A DNA stretch of 39,345 bases, taken from contig JAQCKI010000005.1 in the NCBI GenBank assembly GCA_027592645.1, positions 1 through 39,345 on the forward strand. Reading direction: 5' to 3'. Made by a program: the position numbers and the translations under genes. This document shows positions 7,940-14,712 of the stretch, piece after piece. The notes below the pieces were generated by a model. The model saw nothing but the letters and a program-made list of their open reading frames with translations. It searched no databases and was not told the origin of the DNA. The stretch is from Chloroflexota bacterium (GTDB taxonomy: Bacteria > Chloroflexota > Dehalococcoidia > UBA2979). The number at the start of each line of letters is the position of its first letter. The first letter of the stretch is position 1.

Positions 7940-8256
7940 GTGTCTCTCCCTGTGCGGTGCCGGCGTGCCAGCACCAGTCCGAGCGTGGCGGCCCCCATGA
8001 ACACCACCCGCAGCACGGGCAGCGCATGGCGTGGTGACCGCAGACTTACATCGTACCGGTGGTCGCCTTCCACCACCTCGACGGCGACAGCGCGGCGGCG
8101 TCCGAGCAGTACCGAGGCCTGCCACTGGCGGCCGGCGGCGAGGCGCAGGGTGCGATGTTCCACGCGGCCACGCGGCACACGGCCGTGGTGGGTGCCGAGA
8201 TCAACACGCTCAACCTCGGTGTGGAGGAGCGCGCCGAAGCCGGCGATTTCGGCCAT
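7936..8256 (-). CDS. Small C-terminally anchored membrane protein, unknown family
   Basis: 106 residues from the ATG at 8256, which lies 2 bp after the permease stop; the 3' end overlaps the GerW-like start. The N-terminal 80 residues are soluble and rich in Arg/Val beta-strand-like segments (GRQWQASVLLGRRRAVAVEV). One transmembrane helix follows (LRVVFMGAATLGLVLA), then a basic tail. Reading-frame position, tight coupling to both neighbours and protein-like composition support it as real. No family was recognised. It may be an accessory of the exporter or a partner of GerW. Confidence 0.65.
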   Translation of the reverse strand: MAEIAGFGALLHTEVERVDLGTHHGRVPRGRVEHRTLRLAAGRQWQASVLLGRRRAVAVEVVEGDHRYDVSLRSPRHALPVLRVVFMGAATLGLVLARRHRTGRDT

Positions 8257-8258
8257 CG

Positions 8259-8975
8259 CTAGAGGTCGCGGTTCCGGAAAATGAAGAAGGAGGCGAAGAT
8301 CGCCGCCGCCGTCAGACCGGAGAACACGCCGATCTCGCGGACGATGTCCCAGGCGGGGGTGTGACCTCGCAGCGTCTGGGGGAGGCGGGCGAGCACGGAC
8401 GTGGTGCTCATCCACTCCAGTCCCAGGAACTGGAGGATGACGCCGGAAAGCACGACGAGCAGCAGCAGCGAGAGCACCGCCAGCAGCACGTTGGTCATCA
8501 GCGACGAGAGCGTGAGCCCGAGCGCGCCGAGGAACATCAGCAGCAGCGCCACCAGGAACACTCCCACCACGACGCCGCCGAGGGTGGTGTCCGGTGCGGC
8601 GTAGCGCAGGATCAGGTAGACGAACGGCAACATCACGAGCAGATAGACGGCGAGCGCGAAGCCGAGGCGTGCGGCGACCTTTGCCCAGACGAACTCGGTG
8701 CGGGTGACGGACCGGGAGAGGATGCCGTCCGCGATGATCGCGGCCTCGCCACTGATCGCACCGGCGGTGAGCACGGCGATCGCCAGCGCGGAGATCGGCA
8801 TCAGCACCGCCGCCACGAAAATGCCAATGGTCTCGGAGGCAAGTTCGCCTTCGTTCGCTGCGACCACGACCAGAAAGAGCGCAGGAGCGGCCAGCAACGG
8901 CAGCCAGATGCGCGTGACCCAGGAGCGGGTCAGCTGGCCGATGTCATACCGAAGGATTGCCAGAAACGCCTGCAT
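8259..8975 (-). CDS. ABC transporter permease (ABC-2 type)
   Basis: 238 residues from MQAFLAILRYDIGQL. Six hydrophobic helices are visible, among them IWLPLLAAPALFLVVVAA, TIGIFVAAVLMPISALAIAV and VLLAVLSLLLLVVLSGVI. The middle part (GEAAIIADGILSRSVTRTEF) contains a conserved feature of ABC-2 permeases, where a change of transport state follows contact with the ATPase. The longer open frame at the 5' end is the shadow of the ATPase gene, whose last 32 bp overlap. With the ATPase it would form an exporter; the substrate cannot be told from sequence. Confidence 0.85.
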   Translation of the reverse strand: MQAFLAILRYDIGQLTRSWVTRIWLPLLAAPALFLVVVAANEGELASETIGIFVAAVLMPISALAIAVLTAGAISGEAAIIADGILSRSVTRTEFVWAKVAARLGFALAVYLLVMLPFVYLILRYAAPDTTLGGVVVGVFLVALLLMFLGALGLTLSSLMTNVLLAVLSLLLLVVLSGVILQFLGLEWMSTTSVLARLPQTLRGHTPAWDIVREIGVFSGLTAAAIFASFFIFRNRDL

Positions 8976-10008
8976 CGATCTCCTCGCGGCTCTGATCCAT
9001 GGTGGCGCCCGGGTGGGCGACTTCCTGTGCGGCCGCCCAGGCGGCCACACGCAGGAAGCCTCGCGTGCGGTCATCCTCCAGCCGGCGGAGGAAGGCCTCT
9101 TCAATCTCGGCTGAGCCGGTATCGATGTGGAGCAGCTCCACGCCGGTGCGGTCGATCAACTGCAGGACGCGGTGGAGGTACTCGGTGAGCGGTTCGGTGC
9201 CTAGGAAGGTGATGCGGAACTCAGAGCCCAGACGCTCGTAGCGCACGGAGCCGAGCTCATCGAGCGAGTGCAGCTGCTGCTCGAAGGCGAGCGTGTTGCC
9301 CTCGATCTCCACGGCGATGGTGCCCTGGCGCGCCAGGCGGCGCATCTCCGACATGGGGCCGGAATAGATCAGGCGGCCCTGGGAGATGATGCCCACGTCC
9401 GTGCAGACGCGTTCCGCGTCCGTGAGGATGTGCGTGGCGATGATGATCGTGCGGTCACGTCCGGAGAGTTCCCGGATCAGCTCGATGGTCTGCTTGCGGC
9501 CGGCCGGATCCAGGCCAGAGGTCGGCTCGTCCAGGATCAGCAGTTCCGGGTCGTTCATCAGTGCCGCCGCGATACCGAGGCGGGTGAGCATGCCCGTGGA
9601 GAAGCCGGAGACCTTCTGCGAGGCGGCTTGCGTGAGGTCGACGGCCTGCAGCAGGCGGGCGAGTTGAATCTTCGCGCGGTCGCGGGGCATCCCCAGCACC
9701 GCGCCCACGAACTCCAGGAAGGAGATCGGCGTCATGTGCCTGGGGAACGTGGGGTTGGTGGGCAGGTAGCCGATGCGGCGGCGCAGGTCCGCGCGATCGG
9801 CGCTCATGGATTCGCCGAAGATCTCCAGGTTGCCCGCGGTGGGGCGCTGGAGGCCGAGTAGCAGGCGGAAGGTGGTGGACTTGCCCGCGCCGTTGGGACC
9901 GACGAGGCCGAACACCATGCCCTTCTCCACGCGCAGGTTCAGCGCGTTGAGGGCGATGTAGCGATCTTCGTAGATCTTCGTGAGGTCAGTGGTGTTGACG
10001 ACGTGCAT
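8944..10008 (-). CDS. ABC transporter ATP-binding protein
   Basis: 354 residues from MHVVNTTDLTKIYEDRYI. Walker A is GLVGPNGAGKST (about residue 40), the signature is the variant VSGFSTGM instead of LSGGQ, Walker B is LLILDEPTSGLDP and the switch His is in IIIATHILTDAERV. The C-terminal 110 residues are the extra domain seen in exporter ATPases of the antibiotic/Nod type. The last part is not conserved and overlaps the permease gene. An operon with the permease, a small membrane protein and a GerW-like protein is implied by the overlaps. Confidence 0.92.
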   Translation of the reverse strand: MHVVNTTDLTKIYEDRYIALNALNLRVEKGMVFGLVGPNGAGKSTTFRLLLGLQRPTAGNLEIFGESMSADRADLRRRIGYLPTNPTFPRHMTPISFLEFVGAVLGMPRDRAKIQLARLLQAVDLTQAASQKVSGFSTGMLTRLGIAAALMNDPELLILDEPTSGLDPAGRKQTIELIRELSGRDRTIIIATHILTDAERVCTDVGIISQGRLIYSGPMSEMRRLARQGTIAVEIEGNTLAFEQQLHSLDELGSVRYERLGSEFRITFLGTEPLTEYLHRVLQLIDRTGVELLHIDTGSAEIEEAFLRRLEDDRTRGFLRVAAWAAAQEVAHPGATMDQSREEIDAGVSGNPSV

Positions 10009-10061
10009 CGCGCGATCCCTGGGGTGATCGGGTGGATGCGCGACGACGGTGAAGGGCCGGC

Positions 10062-10076
10062 CCGACCGATGGTCGG
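10062..10076. promoter_or_regulatory. Operator-like palindrome between divergent genes
   Basis: The perfect inverted repeat CCGACC-GAT-GGTCGG lies in the 174-bp region between the ABC ATPase gene and the GlnR-like gene. It is downstream of a weak minus-strand promoter candidate (TTCCCC, 17 bp, TACTAT). It could bind a dimeric repressor of the exporter operon; no regulator is identified. Confidence 0.35.
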
Positions 10077-10143
10077 TGCGTCCAGATCGTCCCCGCGCGC
10101 TTCCAAAATAGTAGACCAGCAGGATCGCGGGGGGAACCCACGC

Positions 10144-10172
10144 GTGTTTGGGGCCCCACCGGGGTTTACACT
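10144..10172 (+). promoter_or_regulatory. Candidate promoter of the GlnR-like gene
   Basis: GTGTTT (10144-10149), 17 bp, TACACT (10167-10172). The ATG follows 10 nt after the -10, and no Shine-Dalgarno sequence is present, so the transcript would be leaderless or nearly so. The -35 match is weak. Confidence 0.4.
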
Positions 10173-10182
10173 CGCTCACCAG

Positions 10183-10881
10183 ATGCAACGAATCCTCATC
10201 GTTTCGCAAGATACCGCTCACATCCGCGCTGCGGAGGCTGCTGCTCGCGCCGATAGCCGGATCGTGCGGTCGGAGGCGAATGCAGAGGGTTGCCTGATTG
10301 CGGTGAGGGAGTGGCGCCCGGCGCTGGTGATCCTGGACCTGAGCATCGGCCTGACCTCCGGTGGCCTGGCCGCGCTCATGCGTGACGAAGCGATGGCCGA
10401 TGGCGTCGCGACGCTGGCGATCGCCGCCCCCTCACAACTGCCGCTGGTGAACAGCGGCGCGCAGGTGGATGACTTCATCATGACGCCGGTGGACGAGGAC
10501 GAACTGCGCATCCGCCTCTCACGGCTGGTACGCGAGCAGAGCGGCGCGGACGAGTCCAACGTGATCCGGCACGGGCCGCTGATCATCGACCTCGAACGGT
10601 ACAAGGTGACGATCGAGAGCGACGTGGTGGACCTGACCTACAAGGAGTACGAACTCCTGCGGTTCCTGGCGTCCAACCCCGGCAAGCCGTTCACGCGCGA
10701 GGCGCTGCTGAACCAGGTGTGGGGCTACGACTACTACGGCGGTTCACGCACCGTGGACGTTCACGTCCGGCGCATCCGCGCGAAGATCGAATCGCGCGAG
10801 ATGTTCATCGATACGGTCCGGAACGTGGGCTACCGCTTCGTGGAGACCTATCAGGCCGCGAGGCGCGGCGCGAGCCGGTAA
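10183..10881 (+). CDS. GlnR-like OmpR-family regulator with atypical receiver
   Basis: 232 residues. The receiver domain (1-120) keeps the phosphoacceptor-position Asp52 (VILDLS). The acidic pair is replaced (VSQD at 7-10 instead of VDDE), the conserved Thr/Ser is Ala, and the conserved Lys is Thr101 (IMTPVD). The C-terminal winged helix is intact and resembles actinobacterial GlnR closely: VDLTYKEYELLRFLASNPGK, WGYDYYGGSRTVDVHVRRIR and TVRNVGYRFV. GlnR proteins work without phosphorylation and control glnA, amt and glnK. The adjacent amt-glnK-glnA-glnA2 cluster makes the same role likely here, though orthology is inferred. The start at 10183 gives the normal receiver N-terminus; its 3' end overlaps the convergent winged-helix gene by 31 bp. 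Confidence 0.87.
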   Translation: MQRILIVSQDTAHIRAAEAAARADSRIVRSEANAEGCLIAVREWRPALVILDLSIGLTSGGLAALMRDEAMADGVATLAIAAPSQLPLVNSGAQVDDFIMTPVDEDELRIRLSRLVREQSGADESNVIRHGPLIIDLERYKVTIESDVVDLTYKEYELLRFLASNPGKPFTREALLNQVWGYDYYGGSRTVDVHVRRIRAKIESREMFIDTVRNVGYRFVETYQAARRGASR

Positions 10882-11150
10882 CCCACCCGGGTCACAGTAT
10901 CGATCACATCGGCCGCTTCGCCCAACTTCGAGCGGATGCGCGAGATGATCACGGCCAGCCGGCGGCGGGCGTGCGGTACGGGCTTGCCCCAGAGTGACTG
11001 CGCCAGCGCGTCGTAACTCACGACACGCCCGGCATGCTCCACGATCACCCAGAGCGCATTGAACTCCATGAACGTGAGCTGCACCGGCTGTCCGTGGACA
11101 GTGACGAGGTAACGTTCGCGATCGATCTGGAGGTCGGCTACCTGGATCAT
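10851..11150 (-). CDS. Stand-alone OmpR-type winged-helix DNA-binding protein
   Basis: 99 residues from the ATG at 11150 (GAGAAG upstream). The whole protein is one Trans_reg_C domain: LQIDRERYLVTVHGQPVQLT, FMEFNALWVIVEHAGRVVSY, then ALAQSLWG, HARRRLAVIISRIRSKLG and TVTRVGYRLAP. There is no receiver or sensor domain. It is downstream of amt-glnK on the same strand, separated by 105 bp that hold a very stable hairpin, and it converges on the GlnR-like gene with a 31-bp overlap of coding ends. It might compete with or modulate the GlnR-like protein; this is inference. It does not look like a broken gene: the domain is complete and begins at a good start. Confidence 0.8.
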   Translation of the reverse strand: MIQVADLQIDRERYLVTVHGQPVQLTFMEFNALWVIVEHAGRVVSYDALAQSLWGKPVPHARRRLAVIISRIRSKLGEAADVIDTVTRVGYRLAPRLAA

Positions 11151-11177
11151 GAGACTTCTCAACTATCTCGGTGGGAT

Positions 11178-11232
11178 AGGGGCGGCGGGTGAGCCGCCCC
11201 TGACGCCCGGGAGGGTGGGCGCCAGGGGCGGC
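11178..11232 (-). terminator. Strong hairpin with a competing alternative arm
   Basis: On the minus strand, 11232-11217 and 11208-11193 form a 16-bp stem with one G-U pair and a 7-nt loop. A further copy of the arm GCCGCCCCT (11186-11178) can pair instead with AGGGGCGGC (11201-11193). The two hairpins are mutually exclusive. There is no U tract. It lies between glnK and the winged-helix gene and could terminate, attenuate or process the transcript. Confidence 0.5.
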
Positions 11233-11255
11233 TGCTCCGGCTAGTGGGACGGCGG

Positions 11256-11594
11256 CTAGAGGGCCGCGTCGTCCTGTTCACCGGTACGGATGCGGAGTGC
11301 CCGAGAGACCGGTGCGACGAAGATCTTCCCGTCGCCCACCTCACCAGTGCGTGCCGCCTCCACGATGCGCTGGAGGATGACCTCCACGTCCTGGTCCTTC
11401 ACCACCATTTCGATCTTGATCTTCGTGATGTACTCCACCGCGAAGGTTCGACCGCGCCACTGCTCGGTGATGCCGCGCTGCACGCCATGACCACGCACCT
11501 CGGTGAGCGTCATGCCGCCGTGGGCCAAGTCCTCCAGGGCCGCCTTCACGACCTGGAGCTTGTCGGGCCGGATGATGGCTTCAATCTTCTGCAT
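11256..11594 (-). CDS. glnK: PII nitrogen regulatory protein
   Basis: 112 residues, full PII length. PII trimers sense ATP/ADP and 2-oxoglutarate and bind Amt channels and other partners through the T-loop. Visible are Gln39 (GHGVQRG), Lys58, GKIFVAPVSRALRIRTGE with the nucleotide-binding arginines, and the end EQDDAAL. In the T-loop the positions of E. coli Tyr46 and Tyr51 are Trp46 and Phe51, so uridylylation at Tyr51 is impossible; position 49 is Arg, so cyanobacterial-type Ser49 phosphorylation is also excluded. It lies 28 bp downstream of amt with an AGGAGGT ribosome site, the standard amt-glnK arrangement, supporting the symbol glnK over glnB. Confidence 0.95.
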   Translation of the reverse strand: MQKIEAIIRPDKLQVVKAALEDLAHGGMTLTEVRGHGVQRGITEQWRGRTFAVEYITKIKIEMVVKDQDVEVILQRIVEAARTGEVGDGKIFVAPVSRALRIRTGEQDDAAL

Positions 11595-11622
11595 TGATCA
11601 GTACCTCCTGGTCGCCAGTTAC

Positions 11623-13050
11623 CTAGCGGCCCTGGGTGCCGGTGAGCGCGGCGAACGGGTCGCGGCCACCGGTGAATTCGGGGTATGCCTCCATGCCGTG
11701 CTCGTAGACGTCCAGGCCGGCGTCCTCCTCTGCCTCGCTGACGCGCAGGCCAATCGTGGCCTTGATGACACCGAAGAGGATGGCGGACGCAAGCACGGTC
11801 CAGAAGCCGACGGCCAGGATGCCGACCACCTGCGTGATGAGGAGGTCGGTGCCGCCGCCCAGCAGCAGGCCCCAGGTGGACGTGACGCCGTACGCGTTGT
11901 CCATCAGCGCCTCACTGGACAGCAGGCCCACGGCCAGTGTGCCCCAGATGCCGTTCATCAGGTGCACGGGAACCGCGCCCACCGGGTCATCGATCTTCAG
12001 CGTGTCCAGCAGCGCGACACCGAAGACGATGATGAACCCGGCCACCACACCCGCGACGATCGCGGCCCATGGCTCCAGCGTGGCGGTACCCGCCGTGATG
12101 GCGACCAGACCGCCCAAGATGCCGTTCAGCGTGAGCGACAGGTCGCTCTTGCCTTGCCGCACCCAGGAGATGAGCATCGCCGAGGCGCCACCGGCGCCGG
12201 CCGCCAGCGTGGTGGTGACGGCGACGCGGGCCGCGATCTCCGCCATGCCACCGCTCATGGCAAGCGTGGAGCCGGCGTTGAAGCCGTACCAGCCCACCCA
12301 GAGGATGAACACGCCGAGCACGCCCAGCGGCAGGGAGTGGCCCGGGAAGGCGTTGACCTGCCCGTTGACGAAGCGGCCCTTGCGGGCACCGACCATGATC
12401 GCGCCCACGAGCGCGGCCCAGCCGCCGACCGAGTGGACCACCGTGGAGCCGGCGAAGTCCACCATGCCCACGCCATTCATCGGGTCGTCACGGAATGCGG
12501 TCAGGAAACCGTTCCCGTCCCAAATCCAGTGGGTGACGATGGGGTAAATCATGCCGGTGATGAACACCGTGTAGACGATGTATGCGGAGAACTTGGTGCG
12601 CTCTGCCATGGCGCCGGACACGATGGTCGCGGCGGTTGCGGCGAAGACGAACTGGAAGAAGAAGGTGGCGTAGTCATCCACGCCCACCAGGAAGAAGGAA
12701 CCGGCCCCGTAGAAACCGTTGGCGGCTTCCGCGGCGCCATAGGCCAGGCCGAAGCCCACTGAGAAGTAGACCAGTGCCCCGAAACAGGCATCCAGGACGT
12801 TCTTCATCAGAATGTTCGTGACGTTCTTGGAACGTACGAAGCCAGATTCCACCAGGGCGAATCCGGCCTGCATGAACAGGACCAGTGTTGCCGCGACCAG
12901 GAGCCAGGTCGTGTCGATCGCGGCCATGAGATCATCAAGACCGGTTTGCAGCTCCTCCGGTGTTTGTGCTGAGGCGACCCCGAGGCTGGTGACAAGTGCC
13001 ACCACACCACCGATCAGTGCCGCCGCCGTGAACGATCGTGCTTTCTTCAA
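11623..13050 (-). CDS. amt: Ammonium transporter (Amt/AmtB)
   Basis: 475 residues. A TTG start at 13050 is chosen because a full AAGGAGGT site lies 8 bp upstream and the protein then begins with a signal peptide (KKARSFTAAALIGGVVALVT, ending ASAQ) as in other Amt proteins. Eleven helices follow. Signatures include TLVLFMQAGFALVESGFVRS, the binding-site Asp in VDFAGSTVVH, and the twin-histidine pore with the first His in that VVH and the second in HLMNGIWGT. The channel carries ammonium/ammonia and is gated by PII, whose gene is next. Longer upstream frames overlap the divergent glnA promoter region and are not supported. Phased GAAAC half sites lie upstream. Confidence 0.95.
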   Translation of the reverse strand: MKKARSFTAAALIGGVVALVTSLGVASAQTPEELQTGLDDLMAAIDTTWLLVAATLVLFMQAGFALVESGFVRSKNVTNILMKNVLDACFGALVYFSVGFGLAYGAAEAANGFYGAGSFFLVGVDDYATFFFQFVFAATAATIVSGAMAERTKFSAYIVYTVFITGMIYPIVTHWIWDGNGFLTAFRDDPMNGVGMVDFAGSTVVHSVGGWAALVGAIMVGARKGRFVNGQVNAFPGHSLPLGVLGVFILWVGWYGFNAGSTLAMSGGMAEIAARVAVTTTLAAGAGGASAMLISWVRQGKSDLSLTLNGILGGLVAITAGTATLEPWAAIVAGVVAGFIIVFGVALLDTLKIDDPVGAVPVHLMNGIWGTLAVGLLSSEALMDNAYGVTSTWGLLLGGGTDLLITQVVGILAVGFWTVLASAILFGVIKATIGLRVSEAEEDAGLDVYEHGMEAYPEFTGGRDPFAALTGTQGR

Positions 13051-13080
13051 CGGTTTGTACCTCCTTCGCACGTGCAGGGA

Positions 13081-13155
13081 GTTTCTGCTCGGCGCGTTTC
13101 CCGGCGTTGTCCGTTGCATGAAACGTCCGTGTCGGAGGCATTTCTCTGATGTTTC
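13081..13155. promoter_or_regulatory. Phased 11-bp half sites, candidate GlnR-type operator
   Basis: In the amt/glnA intergenic region the plus strand has GTTTC (13096), TTGTC (13107), GTGTC (13129), ATTTC (13140) and GTTTC (13151), all in 11-bp register, plus an out-of-phase GTTTC at 13081. On the minus strand this reads GAAAC-N6-GAAAT-N6-GACAC. OmpR-family proteins, including GlnR (GTNAC-N6-GAAAC), bind direct repeats with this spacing. The same GAAAC-N6-GAAAC element precedes the second glutamine synthetase gene. Confidence 0.5.
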
Positions 13156-13165
13156 GTAATCCCCT

Positions 13166-13194
13166 CCACAGGGGCGGCGTGGCGCGCCCTGTGG
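13166..13194. repeat. Inverted repeat upstream of glnA
   Basis: CCACAGGG (13166-13173) and CCCTGTGG (13187-13194) form a perfect 8-bp inverted repeat with a 13-bp spacer. It lies between the phased half sites and the glnA start at 13238, so it would be in the promoter or leader of glnA. Function unknown. Confidence 0.4.
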
Positions 13195-13237
13195 TACACA
13201 CGGACATCGGGTAAGCCGGCTCGCCGGGGAGGTGTCT

Positions 13238-14653
13238 GTGACCACACTGGACGAGGTCAGACAGCGGATGGCGGCCGCCGGTGCGGCCCGCCTGGATCTG
13301 CACGTCGCCGACCTGCTTGGCCGCTGGCACCGCTTCTCGATGCCCGCGACCCGCCTGACAGAGGCGTCCGTAGTCGCCGGTTTCGGCTTCGATGGCTCCA
13401 GCCTGCGCGGCCTGCAGCCGGTGGAGGCGTCCGACATGCTGCTGCGGCCGGATCTGTCCACGGCGATCATCGACCCCGTGCAGGCACCAGCCACCCTGAG
13501 CATCATCTGCGACATTGCTGACCCCGCCACAGGCCAGCCCTCGCCGCGCAACCCTCGTGCGATCGCCGCGCGGGCGGAGGAGTACCTGCGCGCCTCCGGC
13601 ATCGCGGACACGGCGAACTTCGGCGCTGAACTCGAGTTCTTCGTGTTCGACGAGGTGCGCTACCAGCAACTGACGAACACGGGCTTCTACTACGTGGATT
13701 CCGCGGAGGGCCACTGGAACACGGGGCGGGACGAGCAGCCGAACCGCGGCGGGAAGATACCCGCGCAGGGTGGCTACGCGCCGGCGGCGCCCTTCGACCG
13801 GCTGGGCCCGCTGCGGTGGGCGATCGCGGACGCACTGACGGCGACCGGCCAGGAAGTTGAGATCCATCACCACGAGGTGGCGAGCGGCGGCCAGTGTGAA
13901 CTGGCGACCCGCTACGACTCGCTGGCGCGCAAGGCTGACCAGGTGCAGTGGTATCGCTACATCGTCCAGAACGCGGCACGCCTGCATGGGCAGGTGGCGA
14001 CGTTCATGCCGAAGCCACTGGCGGGCGCGAACGGCTCCGGGATGCACACTCACCAGTCGCTCTGGAAGGACGGGATGCCGCTCTTTCACGACCCGAACGG
14101 ATACGCGGGTCTCTCGCAGACGGCGCGGTGGTACCTCGGCGGATTGCTGCGACACGCGCCGGCGCTGATGGCGCTGTGCGCGCCCACGACGAACTCCTAC
14201 CGCCGCCTGGTACCGGGCTTCGAGGCGCCGGTGCACCTGACGTACTCCAACAGCAATCGCACCGCTGCCGTGCGGATCCCCGCGTACGACTCGCAGCCGG
14301 CCGCGACCCGCATCGAGTTCCGGCCGCCGGACGCGATGGCGAATCCATACCTGGCGTTCCCGGCGATGCTGATGGCCGGCCTGGACGGCATCCGTCAGCG
14401 GATCGATCCGGGCGACCCGATGGATCGAAACCTGTACGAACTGACCGCCGAGGAGGCCGCCCGCATCCCCTCGACGCCCGGCACGCTGCCGGCGGCGCTG
14501 GATGCGCTGGCCGCAGACCGCGCCTTCCTGCAGGAGGGCGGCGTCTTCCCGGCAGAGATCATCGACACATGGCTCACCCTCAAGCGGGCCGAGGTGCGCG
14601 AGGTGGAGGCGGCACCGACGCCGGCGGAGTACGAGGCGTACTTCAACGGCTAG
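13238..14653 (+). CDS. glnA: Glutamine synthetase, type I (beta-like, with adenylylation-loop Tyr)
   Basis: 471 residues. Glutamine synthetase makes glutamine from glutamate, ammonia and ATP as a dodecamer. Visible are the beta-grasp part with GFGFDGSSLRG, metal-ligand Glu in NFGAELEFFVFD, HHHEVASGGQCELA, MPKPLAGANGSGMHTHQSLW, TNSYRRLVPGFEAP, and the Arg-rich active site IEFRPPDAMANPYLAFPAML. NLYELTAEEAARIP matches the loop of E. coli GlnA that carries Tyr397, the adenylylation site, so this enzyme could be regulated by covalent modification if a GlnE exists. The GTG at 13238 lies 5 bp after GGGGAGG; the GTG at 13232 overlaps that site. It is divergent from amt and shares its regulatory region. 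Confidence 0.93.
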   Translation: MTTLDEVRQRMAAAGAARLDLHVADLLGRWHRFSMPATRLTEASVVAGFGFDGSSLRGLQPVEASDMLLRPDLSTAIIDPVQAPATLSIICDIADPATGQPSPRNPRAIAARAEEYLRASGIADTANFGAELEFFVFDEVRYQQLTNTGFYYVDSAEGHWNTGRDEQPNRGGKIPAQGGYAPAAPFDRLGPLRWAIADALTATGQEVEIHHHEVASGGQCELATRYDSLARKADQVQWYRYIVQNAARLHGQVATFMPKPLAGANGSGMHTHQSLWKDGMPLFHDPNGYAGLSQTARWYLGGLLRHAPALMALCAPTTNSYRRLVPGFEAPVHLTYSNSNRTAAVRIPAYDSQPAATRIEFRPPDAMANPYLAFPAMLMAGLDGIRQRIDPGDPMDRNLYELTAEEAARIPSTPGTLPAALDALAADRAFLQEGGVFPAEIIDTWLTLKRAEVREVEAAPTPAEYEAYFNG

Positions 14654-14673
14654 CGGCGCTGATCGGGCGCGTA

Positions 14674-14706
14674 GAAACATCGCTGAAACGTGTCCCGAGT
14701 TACCAT
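14674..14706 (+). promoter_or_regulatory. GAAAC direct repeat and -10 box of the second glutamine synthetase gene
   Basis: GAAAC at 14674 and 14685 are exactly 11 bp apart (GAAAC-N6-GAAAC), the spacing used by OmpR-family activators. TACCAT (14701-14706) fits a -10 box and ends 6 nt before the ATG at 14713, which suggests a leaderless mRNA. There is no good -35, consistent with activator dependence, and the repeat overlaps that position. Confidence 0.5.
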
Positions 14707-14712
14707 TTGATC

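Noticed and set aside
13948-14712. N-terminal extension of the second glutamine synthetase to 702 residues
   Set aside because: The extra part is glnA in another frame; the conserved protein begins at about 14713.
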